A stretch of DNA of 64,000 nt from Saccharum officinarum (lineage: Eukaryota > Streptophyta > Magnoliopsida > Poales > Poaceae): contig CM036160.1 in NCBI GenBank assembly GCA_020631735.1, forward strand, positions 112,822,680-112,886,679, in the 5' to 3' direction. Each line of letters opens with the position of its first letter. Position 1 is the first letter of the stretch. The position numbers were made by a program, and so were the translations under genes. Of the stretch, positions 22,608 to 33,794 are shown one piece after another. The notes under the pieces are model-generated. The model made no database searches. It was given only the letters and a program-made list of their open reading frames with translations, and was not told the DNA's origin.

Positions 22608-23643
22608 GTAATTGATGACAACCATCACAAAGATATGAAATGAAATCAATTTTCAATTTCAATAGTATTTGCTCCCCCTACATATGTGCTTCCATGAGTT
22701 TGGTTCAATTTTGCACATATGTATGGATTCGAATTTTGGGAGAGTTACTACTATCAAATTGATGCTAAGGTATATAGAATGGACCTTTGAAGCGTGATAC
22801 CAATCGGAGTTGCCTTTATATACCATCCTTAGCATCAATGTAGCTAGACACCACTTGTAATTCATCACTTGTAAAGATCACAAACACTAAAATACCTCAT
22901 GAGATCAACATTATAAGCATAGGTGTCTAGATACCACTTGTAAAGCTACTCTCAACAATTCATCATTCAAGTTCTATTTCTAGCAATCACCACACAAGCA
23001 TGAATATGAATTTAAGTTTTGCAATGCAACACTTCATCATGTTAATGCACATGCAAATGCAACAAATAATTCATGAGCTTGCTCCCCCTACTTGTGTGCT
23101 CAATTTTAATTGATCCCTTTTCAATGTCATATCTTTTGCTTTTCCCTCCCCCTTAGTAACTTAACTTTTTATCTTTGTGACTTTTCTATCCCCCTTTGTC
23201 AACAATCACCAAAAAGGTGTCAATTTTAGTGAAAGTCATGTCAATCAATATGAGGGAGTCCAAATTATGGTTCAATCTAGATCACTTGCCTAGAATATGT
23301 AATTCGGTTTGAACCAAGGACAAGCTTCTTCACACCTCATGAAGTATAAGGGTTATCTTGACCATGTTGAATTACACATCATGAGCTCATTTTCTAGATT
23401 CAACACTAGGTTTGCAAGCCCACAAACATGTCATATGCTACCACTAGATCAATCAAACATAGAAGCAATAGTGGTACCATATATACATCAAAATCATTTG
23501 ATTTTCATGAATGAGCCTATTTATCATGCAAATATGTCTATATGTTCTACACATGTCCTTAGCAAAGTATGAATGATATGCCAAACAACTTTACCTTGCT
23601 ATGTCGAAGGAGAGGCATGTCATATAAGAATGTGGGGGTGCAC
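22608..23643 (-). other. Non-coding 3' region of the Sirevirus element with extra purine tracts
   Basis: About 1 kb between the end of pol and the polypurine tract has no supported reading frame, so no envelope-like gene is seen. On the element strand it holds further tracts resembling the polypurine tract: TAGGGGGAGCAA near 22671, TAGGGGGAGCAAG near 23082, AAGGGGGAGGG near 23146, and AAAGGGGGATAG near 23190. Multiple purine tracts in this position are a recognised Sirevirus trait. Confidence 0.7.
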
Positions 23644-26600
23644 TCATTTCAAGTTGGAGAAGTCAAGTATGTTCAATTCATTCTTCAACTTGTAAAATCT
23701 TTTCTCATCAAGTGGCTTTATGAATATGTCGGCTAGTTGATCTTCGGTGCCAATACTCTCAATGCTAATATCACCCTTTTGTTGATGGTCTCTTATGAAG
23801 TGATGCCTTATGTCAATGTGCTTCGTTCTTGAATGTTGAACCGGATTTTGTGTCATCTTGATTGCACTTTCATTGTCACAAAACAACGGAACATTCTTGA
23901 ATTTTATTCCAAAATCATTCAAGGTGGCCTTCATCCAAAGCAATTGTGCACAACAACTACCGCCACTAATGTATTCGGCCTCGGCAGTAGATAATGCAAC
24001 ACTATTTTGTTTCTTTGATGACCATGAAACAAGAGACCTTCCAAGCAATTGACAAGTTCCACTTGTGCTCATTCTATCAATCTTGCATCCACCATAGTCG
24101 GAATCCGAATATCTAATCAACTCAAAATTAGATCCCTTGGGATACCATAATCCAACATCATGAGTGCCCTTAAGATATCTCAATATTCTCTTGGTTGCTT
24201 TCAAGTGACTCTCTCTAGGTGAAGCTTGATATCTTGCACATTTGCACACACTAAACATCACATCCGGCCTAGAAGCGGTGACATATAGCAAACTTCCAAT
24301 CATAGACCGGTATTGCTTTTGATCTACCATGTTGCCACTAGCATCAATACCCAATTGATCATTAGTGCCCATTGGTGTACTCATTGGCTTAGCATCTTGC
24401 AATCCAAACTTCTTGATCATGTCCTTGATGTACTTCCCTTGACTTACAAAAGTGCCATTCTTTATTTGCATGATTTGAAGTTCAAGAAAGTAACTAAGCT
24501 CTCCAATCATAGACATCTCAAACTCTTTTGCCATCATATTTCCAAACTCTTCACAAAAGTCTTGGTTAGTTGATCCAAAAATAATGTCATCCACATAGAT
24601 TTGCAACATAAACAAGTCATTTCCAATTTTCTTGGTGAAGAGAGTGGTGTCAACCTTTCCCATCTTGAACCATTTAGAGAGAAGAAAGTCCCTCAATCTC
24701 TCATACCATGCTCTAGGTGCTTGCTTCAAACCATACAATGCCTTTTTAAGCTTGTAAACATGGTCGGGCTTCTTATCATCTTCAAAACCGGGAGGTTGCT
24801 CAACATAAACTTCTTCATTGATGTAGCCATTGAGAAATGCACTTTTGACATCCATTTGATAGAGCTTGATGTTGTGTGCACAAGCATATGCTAATAAGAT
24901 TCTAATAGCCTCCAATCTTGCAACCGGTGCATATGTCTCTCCAAAATCAAGACCCCCAACTTGAGTGTATCCTTGCGCTACTAATCTTGCTTTGTTCCTT
25001 ACAACCATGCCATCTTGATCTTGCTTGTTTCTAAAGACCCACTTAGTACCAATCACATTGTAGTTCTTCGGCCTTTCAACAAGTTCCCAAACTTGATTTC
25101 TAGTGAAGTTGTTTAGTTCTTCATGCATGGCAATTACCCAATCGGAATCCTTCAATGCATCTTCTATCTTCTTTGGTTCTTCAAGTGACACAAATGAGTA
25201 GTGCTCACAAAAGGATGCTAGCCTTGATCTAGTTTGAACACCACTTTGAATTCCACCAATGATTTGGTCCAATGGATGATCTCTTGCAATACTAGTAGGT
25301 TGGAGTATTGGGAGTTGATTGCTTACACTTGTTTGACCTTGATCTTGAGCTTCATCATGAGTACCACTAGAGCTTGCTTGATTTGTATCAATTTGCACAC
25401 TTTGGTTGATCACATGAATATCATCATCATCAACTTGCCTTGGCCTAACATCACCAATGTCCATGTTCTTCATTGCATTTGACAATTGATCTCCTCTCAC
25501 ATCATCAAGGTTTTGAGCTTCATTTTGAGATCCTTGGGTTTCATCAAACTCAACATCATGAACTTCTTCCAAGGTGCCATTTGTGAGATTCCAAACTATA
25601 TATGCTTTGCTTGTGGTAGAATAACCAAGTAAGAACCCTTCATCACATTTCTTTTCAAACTTGCTCAATCTAGTGCCTTTCTTGAGAATATAGCATTTAC
25701 AACCAAACACTCTAAAGTATGCAATGTTGGGCTTTCTTCCATTCAATAGCTCATATGGTGTCTTCCCAAGCTTTCCATGGCAATAAAGACGGTTGCTACA
25801 ATAGCAAGCCGTGTTGATGGCTTCACTCTAAAATGAATGACTCACATCGTATTCACTAAGCATTGATCTAGCCATGTCAATCAAAGTTCTATTCTTTCTT
25901 TCAACTACACCATTGGATTGAGGAGTGTATGTTGGTGAAAATTGATGTCCAATACCAAGATCATCACATAAATCTTTAATTCTTGTGTTCTTGAACTCAC
26001 TACCATTGTCACTTCTAATCTTCTTGATGGTAGTCTCAAACTCATTTTGTACCCTCTTGACAAAAGACTTGAATAGATCATAAACATCACTTTTGTCAAA
26101 GAGAAAGAACACCCAAGTGTATCTAGTATAGTCATCCACTATCACAAAACCATACTTGTTCCCACCAATACTAGTGTATGTTGTTGGTCCAAACAAGTCC
26201 ATGTGTAATAACTCAAATGCCTTTGATGTGCTCATTTCACTCTTCCTAGGATGTGCATTTCCAACTTGTTTACCTGCTTGACAAGCACTACAAGGTTTAT
26301 CCTTCTCAAAGGTGGCATCCTTCAAGCCTCTAACTAAGTCATGCCTCAAAAGTTTGTTCAATTGTTTCATTCCAACATGACCAAGCCTTCTATGCCATAA
26401 CCAACCCATACTAGATTTGCTAAGCAAGCATGATGTCAATTGTGTCTCACTATCATTGAAGTCAACCAAGTATAAGCTACCATGTCTAAATCCTTTGAAT
26501 ATCAAATTTGATCCATCAACACTTATGACTTCAACATCATCACTACCAAATATGCACTTAAAGCCAAGATCACAAAGTTGTGCTACCGACAAAAGATTGA

Positions 26601-26796
26601 AATCCAAGCTTTCAACTAGCAACACATTTGATATGCTCATGTCATTTGAGATAGCAATTTTACCAAGCCCCTTGACCTTGCCTTTCTTGTTGTTGCCAAA
26701 CGTGATAGCATCAAAACCACCATTTTGACTTGTATCAATTGATTTGAACATACAAGAATCCCCGGTCATATGTTGAGTGCACCCACTATTAAACAC
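23644..26796 (-). pseudogene. pol: Copia pol: protease end, integrase, reverse transcriptase, RNase H (broken)
   Basis: One reading frame runs from about 26796 to 23644 but is interrupted by an in-frame TAG at 25828-25830. The protease active-site triplet, normally Asp-Ser-Gly, reads Asn-Ser-Gly (about 26790). The integrase has the GAG-pre-integrase segment (WHRRLGH...), the CxxC pair, and catalytic Asp, Asp and Glu in 'MDLFGP', 'SDNGSEF' and 'VVERKNRT'. The reverse transcriptase has 'WVFRNK', '[11 protein letters not shown]' and the YVDD box (near codon 385 of the second half). RNase H has 'ALSTAEAEY' and '[12 protein letters not shown]'. The frame ends normally after '[12 protein letters not shown]'. 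The protease change and stop predict that this copy cannot mature its own polyprotein. Most residues are otherwise well kept, which fits a young element. Confidence 0.92.
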
Positions 26797-26932
26797 CCAA
26801 TGCCTTCCTCCGGCTTTGTAATTGACCTACAAGATAAGATCAATTCTTTTTAGGTACCCAAACTTATTTGGGTCCTCCAAGGTTAGTGACAAAGCTCTTT
26901 GGTACCCAAATAGCTTTCTTCTTTGAGCCTAT

Positions 26933-28915
26933 CTATGGTGCACCAATGAACTTAGCATGAACACCATTTGTACCCTTGGTAAGTATATAGAAAGAATTAA
27001 ACTTAATTGAGGATACATTAGCATTGGATTTCTTGTTCATGCAATATTGCTCTATGTGACCAACTTGCTTGCAACTTTTGCAATAGCTACCATTGTTCTT
27101 CACAAAACGAGTCTTGTGAGGAGCAAAAGCGGCCTTGTCTTTCTTGGGGTTATAGCACAATCCCTCTTTATAGAGGAAAGCCCTTTGGCTACCCAAGCAC
27201 ATAAGCAAGCGGTCCTCACCACCATAAGCCTTAGCTAAGGTGTGATTGAGCTCTTTTACCTCCTTCTTGAGATTTTCATTCTCAACTATTAGTGTGGAGT
27301 CACAAGTGAGACCGTCACTACTAGATGAGGATGATGTGGATGCGCTACATGAAGGGTTAGTGGTAGCAACAACAATAGGCTTATGAAAAGATTCATCGAT
27401 TATATCACATGATATGCCTATGTTGCAAGTTTTAGCTTTCTCAACATTAGTTGGCATGTTTTCACATTTTTCAACTAGAGAGGAATGGGCTTCTTCAAGC
27501 TTAGTGTGAGACTTTTGAAGCTTCTTATGGTCTACCTTTAGACTCTCATAAGATGCTCTAAGCTCATCAAGTTCTTGCATAAGGTTTTTCTTTTCCTTAA
27601 GCAAGCTCTTGCACTCCTTTCTAGATTCTTTAAAATGTTGAGTGCAATCTTCTAGCATAGTGATTAGTTCATCTTTAGTGAATTCTTCTTCATCACTATC
27701 ACTATCACTAGAATTATCATGATCACTCTCATCGTTGGATGATACCTTAGCGGCCTTAGCCATGAAGCACGATGGAGTGTCGAAGAGGGAGACTTTCTCT
27801 TGGATGGCAATGCTAGCATGTTCCTTCTTCTTGCTCTTGTTGTCATCCTCTTCATCACTTGAGGAATCATCACTATCCCATGTAGCAACATGAGAATCAT
27901 TCTTTCTCTTATGAGAGCTCTCCTTTTCTTGCTTCTTCTTTTGCTTCTTCCTCTCCTTCTTGATAGCATCTTCATCATCACTATCATAAGGACACTTTGC
28001 AATGAGATGATCCTTGCTATGGCATCTAAAACATCTCATGGTATGCTCATTCTTCTTGGATGAGTTCTTCCTCCTTCCTGCACGAAAGCCCTTCTTCTTC
28101 ATGAATTTACCAAATTGCTTGACAAAAAGAGCCATCTTCTCATTAATGTCATCACTATCACAAGAGCTTGTGTCTTCATCACTTGATGATCCAATCTTAG
28201 ATTTGCCGTTGGATGTGGTGGCTTTGAATGCCACACTCTTCTTTTTCTCATCATCCTTCTTCTCATTTTCCTTCTTCTTCTTCTTGACCAATTCATCCTT
28301 CTCATCATCTTCTCTATATGAATCATCGGTCATCACTTCTTGAAATATTTGTTGAGGAGTTGAATCCTTCAAAGTAGTCCTCACTAGCACGGTGATCAAT
28401 GTATCAAATCTCTTGGGCAAGCTTCTCAAGAACTTCATAGAGAATTGGTTGTCCTTGACCTCCTCACCAAGTGCCTTGAGCTCATTGACAATGACTTGCA
28501 ATCGATGAAACATTTTCGGTACACTTTCATCATCTTGCATCTTGAAGCTTGAAAATTTTTCTTGCAAGATATATGCTTTAGCGGTCTTTGTGCCTTCGGT
28601 GCCCTCAAATGTTTCTTCAAGCTTGGCCCAAGCATCATGTGCAACTTCTATATTCTTCACTTGCTCAAATGTCTTATCATCTAATGCCTCATGAAGAGCA
28701 CTAATTGCAATGTCATTGCATTGGAGCTTCTTCTCTTCCACCGGTATAGGTGCTTCCGGATTAGCAACCTCAAATTTTGTTTCGGTGACCTTCCACACTT
28801 CTCAATTGATTGACTTGAGGTGTGCGGTCATCTTAACCTTCCAATATGCATAATTTGTGCCATCAAAGTGAGGTGCCTTCTTGGTGTTATTGATGTGCAA
28901 GCTTAATTGAGCCAT
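26933..28915 (-). pseudogene. gag: Copia gag with zinc knuckle (nonsense mutated)
   Basis: A start codon at 28915 opens a frame beginning MAQLSL, but a TGA follows at codon 38 (28804-28802). After that the same frame is open for about 620 codons to a TAG at 26935-26933. The capsid-like part contains 'AHDAWAKLEETFEG' and 'SLPKRFDTLI' signatures of Copia gag (UBN2-type). A CCHC knuckle (C-x2-C-x4-H-x4-C, CFRCHSKDHLIAKC) lies at 28033-27992, and a second C-x2-C...H...C cluster is near the end (SYCKSCKQVGHIEQYC). Long Lys/Glu-rich and Ser/Asp-rich stretches and a coiled-coil-like part extend the protein, as in Sirevirus gag. Pol lies in a different frame downstream. Confidence 0.9.
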
Positions 28916-28960
28916 TTCTTTTTCACCGTAGGTTGTTAAGCCTCAAATAAATGGTGCCTC

Positions 28961-28973
28961 GGCTCCGATACCA
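28961..28973 (-). other. Primer binding site of the Sirevirus element
   Basis: TGGTATCGGAGCC on the element strand, two bases after the 5' LTR. It is complementary to the 3' end of initiator tRNA-Met, with a minor difference from the common TGGTATCAGAGC form. Confidence 0.85.
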
Positions 28974-28975
28974 CT

Positions 28976-31009
28976 TGTAAGGTCCAAATGGCTAGAGGGG
29001 GGTGAATAGCCTATTTAAAAATCTACAAGCTTCACTAAACAACCACGTTAGTATAAAAGATGGCTAAGCTAATACTAGCACTAGCTCAACTACACTATGC
29101 AAGCCACCTATACAATTCTAGTGAAGCAAGGCTATGATCTCTAATACACACCAACAAGACTAAGTCACTAAGCTACTTACTCCTATGTGATAAAAGCTAC
29201 ACTAAGCAAACTACACTAGGACTAGTACACGAAAGTAAAGAGCAAGTGACTAGATTCTTATACCAACGATGTAGAGAAGTAATGCACTCGAAGAATCAAT
29301 CACAATGATCAACAACAAGAGAAATCCTCGGCAAAGAGATGACACAAGAATTTTTATCGAGGTTCACTTGCTTCCCGGCAAGCTACTCCTCGTTGTGGCG
29401 ATGCACCCACTTGTCGGTTCGCGAGCTAATCGACTATCAAGAGTCGAGCCCTCGGCGGGCGCCGCACAACCGCACACAAGATGGGGATCCTCCAAGCCAC
29501 GAGCTCCACTAGAGTATCCAATTTGCGAACTCCCGCGGAGAAGGATCAAGAACCCCTTACAACACTTGGTGAGGGCTCCAACAATCTCCAATTGTGAGCT
29601 CAATCACCTCCGCTGCTCCAAGCCGTCTACCGTGTCGAGAAACACGGAAGAGTAACAAGAAATCCGCAGCAACTCGAAGATCAAGTGCCTCTAGAATGCA
29701 ACTCTCAAGCAATGCACTTGAATCTCACTCAATCTCACTCAAGATGTGCAACTAAGCAAAGAGATGAGTGGAGGGGTTGTTCTCTAGCTCAAAGGATGTC
29801 TCTAGGTCTAAAAATGTGCAAGAGTTACCCTCAAACCCCGGACACCCTCTATTTATAGCGAAGGGGTACGTAGCTAGCCATTACGAACGACACAGTTGAA
29901 ATCGCGCTGACCGGACGCTCCGGTCAGGTTGACCGGACGCGTCCGGTCACTACAGGACAAGCGTGAACAGTGCGCGTCAGAACTAGCCGTTGCCGTGACC
30001 GGACGCGCTCAACCGTTTGACCGGACGCGACAGTGCCAGCGTCCGGTCGCGTTCCAGTAAGCTCTCGTCGAGACCGGACGTGTCCGATCACACGTGACCG
30101 GACGCGCCGCGCGTCCGATCGGCACTCCGCTGCGCTCTGCCCCTCTGGACGTCTGACCGGACGCTCCGGTTCCGTGAGAGACCGGACGCGCCAGTTGCGC
30201 GCTCTACTTCTGCGCCTAGGTGAACTGACCGGACGCGCTGGTCAGGCCAGACCAGCGTCCGGTCACAAACCCTAGTGTCTGCGCCACGTTGAACTGATCG
30301 GACGCGTCCGGTCAAACCGTGACCGCGTCCGGTGCAGCGTCCGATCGCCGTTTTTCAGTGAAAAACAATTCGGACTTTCGCCCCCTTTTCTCGCCTCCGG
30401 CGCAATAGAAAATAGGCATTTTATTTGCTCGAAAACGCTTGAATCCCGCGCTCGCACGCTCGGCGGGAGGGAGAGCGAACCCCAAACCCCTTACTACCGC
30501 TCAAACACCATCGTCTTCGCAAAAGTGCCAACACCATCATGTGAAAAACACCATGTGCATGTGTGTTAGCATTTTCACAAACATTTTTCAAGGCGTTAAG
30601 TTAGCTCTCTACTAGATCCTAATGCATATGCTCAAGACAATGATCTAGTGGCACTTGATTTCCGAGCTAACCGTGATTGCCCCTCTTGATAGTCGGCTAT
30701 GTATTCTAAACCCGGTCAATCACTTCTCTACTCATCTTAGACCGGCAAAAGAAAAACCCTATGATTATACCTTTGCCTTGCGCTCCTAGATCCTTCTCTT
30801 CCACTTGATCATCATGTCCATCATTTTATGTGCATTCCATCATGATCAACATTTCATATCCATGCACCATCTCTTTGTGATCTTGTGGCCACCACTCCTT
30901 GCCACGTACACCTTCATCACATGTGTTGCTTATGCCTAACTCAAAACACTTAACACATGGCATTAGCAACTTGGTGTCATTAATTACCAAAACCAAACTT
31001 GGGCTTTCA
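28976..31009 (-). repeat. 5' LTR of the Sirevirus element
   Basis: 2,034 bp, the partner of 20617-22592. It carries an extra ~56-bp segment (about 30151-30206) with two more GACCGGACGC units. The CCGGAC-rich palindromic zone spans about 29905-30345. On the + strand the sequence runs from TGTAAGGTCC to GGGCTTTCA. Confidence 0.95.
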
Positions 31010-31392
31010 ACGGAAGAGCGGAGAATCGGCGTGTGGAGGAGCGGCGAGCGGACCGGGCGCGGGGGGGGGGGGGGGGTGACGAGACGCCGCTGCGGGGCTT
31101 AGCCAAGCCTGGCCACGGAAAAACGGAATGCCATCTTGTTTTTCGAGAGCCTGGTTAAGGCATTGAAAGTGGCTTAGCTAGGCCCGGCTATGGGCTGCTT
31201 AAAGGCAACCAGAAGTTGGCTTCCTAGAGCCTGGCTGGGAGTTAGCAACCCAACCAAACAGGTCCTATATAACGAGGTTTATTTGCCTCACTCGGTGTAA
31301 AAAGTCATGTACATATATTCCAGCTACTCATCGGCTAGGGCCAGCCACTCGTTTTGCGGGGAAGGACCGGTTGCTGCATGCATGCAAAATGC

Positions 31393-31697
31393 GAACTGAG
31401 CCTAACTCAGTTGGTTAGGTTTTTTGGGTGGAACCTACCCATTCGGGTTTAAGTCATCGACTTAGTACGGGTGCTCATATTTTCCTGAATTTATTCTAGG
31501 ATTTAACGGCGTTTTGCTTTCAGTGATAAGCGACGTTCCCGTCGATAGCGAAGCGCATGTGGTAACTTCGTCAATCTCGAGATCGGCTGATACAGTCTTT
31601 CGGAGGTACTCATAAGGGTAGGGTTTACGTACGTTCGGGGTGAGTGTGCGTGTGTTGTGAGCGTCTGTGTCTGTACTGTGTAATTCGCAAAAAAAAA
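31393..31697 (+). mobile_element. tRNA-derived SINE
   Basis: The head has a Pol III A-box-like TAACTCAGTTGG (31403-31414) and a B-box-like GGGTTTAAGTCATC (31445-31458). The body ends with the grass SINE signature 'GTGAGCGTCTGTGTCTGTAC' followed by TGTGTAATTCGC and an A-rich tail (31688-31697). Length near 300 bp fits. I could not define a clean target duplication. Confidence 0.75.
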
Positions 31698-31919
31698 TAT
31701 AAACACCCGTTGTTGCAAACTCGTGTATATGTTTCCGTGTGTAGGAAACTTTTAGCGTAGGCATAGGGCTCCAGCTTTCGATGGAATTATTACTACTTTG
31801 AGCGAGATGGATTGGGACTCCACTGACCCACCGTCGAATCCTGACTCCTGAGGCTATATGGGCGGAAAAAACACCCCACAATGAAATTGACCCCTCAATC
31901 CCGATTCAACTTATTTACC

Positions 31920-32440
31920 ATTGTTATTTTCTATTACGAATCACACATTACGCCCGTAGATGTATATCCATACACCCTTATGGTCGTACGAGTATCTTCG
32001 AAACACTGAGTCAGTAGAACTTGAAATTAACTAAGTCACCACCTACCATTATAAGAACAACATTTACATAACTTGAAATTAACTAAGTCACAGCCTACCA
32101 TCAAAAGAACATCTTTAAATTAAAATAATAAATTAGAGACAAATGCAAGCGCTCAGTCGGGAATTTGAACTCCGGCAGATAAGTTCCACTACGAAAATCC
32201 AACTAACTAAGATCAGTTCACATAGTCCTATAAGCATCTTTGAGAGATTGAGCCAAGCAGATCTAAAAAATGATGATGTCACAATAAATGTTTCATCGTC
32301 GATGAATACGTCACCTACCATTAAATAACAACACCGTTAACTCCTACAATAATAAATACAGAAATATATAAGCACTGAGTCCCCCAACATGTAGGTTCCA
32401 CCACGAGAAATCCACCTAGCTAACCTCAAATCATATTGGA
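31920..32440 (-). mobile_element. Rearranged SINE-derived sequences, reverse orientation
   Basis: On the minus strand two SINE heads can be read. The one at 32130-32230 has 'TTAGTTAGTTGGATTTTCGT' and 'GAGTTCAAATTCCCGACTGA'. The one at 32350-32440 has 'GGTTAGCTAGGTGGATTT' and 'GGTGGAACCTACATGTTGGG'. A tail-like part with 'GATACTCGTACGACCATAAG' lies at 31960-32000. A block 'ACTTGAAATTAACTAAGTCA' is duplicated at about 32019 and 32080. They look like old, partly duplicated copies of a family related to 31393-31697. Confidence 0.5.
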
Positions 32441-33262
32441 AAAACTAATTTTTTTGTAAACTGTTCCAATATTCACAACCTATGTACAGTTGATATCGGT
32501 ATCTTGGTTATTTAGATTTGGTGTACGTACTTCTGCCATTTTGAATTGTATGAGCTTTGTCATAAATCAAATTGTTGTTGTTTTGACCATGTTTATTTAT
32601 TAAAAACATATTAACATTCACAAGTTCAAATAAATACACTAGCAACATATATTTTAAGTTGGTGGGTCTTTCTATATATTTAGATAAATTTTACTTATGA
32701 CAAAGATAAAATGACATCTTATTTGGAACGGGCAGAGAAGATTTAAATAAAACCCGAGTAAACCGAGCCACATAAACTTGAGCATCGAATGGTCTCTGAA
32801 GTACTGCATTATTTTCTTGTTTCTAATGCATACATTAACATAAATAATTGTTACGAGGACTCTTCCTAAAAATCATGTATAACTAAACAATTTTCAAATA
32901 TTTAACCAACACTCCATCATGATGCTTAAAATGGGAGAAAAAATCTAACCTAGATAAAGAAAAAAGATCGCTGGTCTCTCTGTCCCGACTGTCATTCCAC
33001 CGTCAAAAAGGTCACCGGCCAGTGCAGTGGCCACCGAGGGAGCTGCAGCATACTAGTGCTGCGGTACAGTACATGTACCCGACCGTGCGTTTGCCCGACG
33101 CGACGAGACGACCTCACCGTCACCGCCCGTGAATCCATCCATCCATACACGGAAGTTCTCACTGACCACTGACCAGGACAGGTCAGGGCCAGGGCCAGGC
33201 AGCACCTCTCGCTCTCGCCGCATCGCCTCGCACTCGCACCTCTGGGCGTTGCCATCCGCCAC
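32441..33262. other. Intergenic sequence upstream of the IQM gene
   Basis: AT-rich to about 32950, then GC-rich. No gene seen; frames of up to 94 codons around 33000-33340 have no recognisable motif. Confidence 0.4.
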
Positions 33263-33485
33263 TAACGATGAAAACGGTCGGAAATGATCGAAAACGGACT
33301 TACGAAATAAAAAACAAAAACGGTTAGTTCGGTACATTTCTACATTTTAACAATTAAAGAATACAAAAAATAGTTAAAAATAGTTGTGAAACTAATTAAA
33401 ACTGATAATTTTTTATGTTTAAAAACGGAATCATAATATAAAAAACAAAAACGGTCGGGATATTTCCGTTCCGTTTTCATCCTTA
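33263..33485. mobile_element. Ds-like hAT element in the IQM promoter region
   Basis: The left end is TAACGATGAAAACGGTCGG; the right end is the complement of TAAGGATGAAAACGGAACGG. These closely resemble the termini of the maize Ac/Ds family ((C/T)AGGGATGAAA then ACGGTCGG). Subterminal AAACGG motifs, the known Ac transposase-binding sequence, occur at least five times. The 8-bp flanks TCCGCCAC and TCCCCACG look like a degenerate target duplication. At 223 bp it has no coding capacity. Its right edge lies about 120 bp upstream of the IQM TATA box. Confidence 0.8.
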
Positions 33486-33602
33486 TCCCCACGGCCCCAC
33501 CCTCCTTCTCCCTGGAACACGTGGAGGGGAGCCACGCAAAACCGTACCGTACCGCACCGCGGTTTTCCGCATCCGAGGCCCGCCCGCCGCCCCCACCTCC
33601 GC

Positions 33603-33608
33603 TATATA
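33603..33608 (+). promoter_or_regulatory. TATA box of the IQM gene
   Basis: TATATA within GCTATATATGGCC, a close fit to the plant consensus, about 190 bases upstream of the ATG. That implies a 5' UTR of about 150-160 bases. Confidence 0.65.
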
Positions 33609-33794
33609 TGGCCATGGCCTCGAGCTGCCACCTCGGGTAGTTAGCGCAGACTTGAATCATCCTCCACTGTGCTCTGATCTCCAGCAGCTGCGGGCTGAGC
33701 AGAGTCAACCACGCACCAACCAGTTTCACAAGCACCTGCCGGCTGCCGCGGGACCAACGAAGGAGTTGGGCAGCGCAGCAAAGGCATCGTCGCG

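Larger units (their letters stand above)
20617..31009 (-). mobile_element. Sirevirus-type Ty1/Copia LTR retrotransposon, full length but defective
   Basis: Two ~2-kb LTRs (20617-22592 and 28976-31009) bracket 6.4 kb of internal sequence read on the minus strand. Read on that strand the LTRs start TG and end CA. Flanking 5-mers GCGGA and ACGGA are a target duplication with one mismatch. A tRNA-Met-type primer binding site and a polypurine tract sit at the correct ends. Gene order gag, protease, integrase, RT, RNase H defines Copia. Large LTRs full of GACCGGACGC...GTCCGGTC palindromes and repeated purine tracts after RNase H point to the Sirevirus lineage. By my hand comparison the LTRs differ at roughly 20-25 positions plus one 56-bp indel, so the insertion is fairly recent. 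Nonsense mutations and a lost protease residue make it non-autonomous. Confidence 0.93.
19825..31265. mobile_element. Old DNA-element remnant split by the Sirevirus insertion (tentative)
   Basis: Left part 19825-20616 and right part 31010-31265 have similar ends in inverse orientation: GGGTGAGTTTGGTT at the left, and at the right the complement of GGACCTGTTTGGTT. Both are followed inward by 'GCTAACT' and 'GGCT' motifs. A 3-bp TAT lies outside both ends. The rest is GC-rich and non-coding, with a 16-G homopolymer at 31061-31076. The superfamily is uncertain; a 3-bp duplication would suit PIF/Harbinger or CACTA types. Confidence 0.4.

Noticed and set aside
22608..23643. Envelope-like gene expected in some Sireviruses
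   Set aside because: The region between pol and the 3' LTR is AT-rich and holds no long minus-strand frame.
21572..30345. Regularly repeated CCGGAC units considered as a CRISPR-like array
   Set aside because: Units are short, palindromic, irregularly spaced, lie within LTRs and are duplicated only because the LTR is; the genome is a plant.
31393..31470. Possible tRNA gene
   Set aside because: A and B boxes are present but no cloverleaf can be drawn and the sequence continues into a SINE body and tail.
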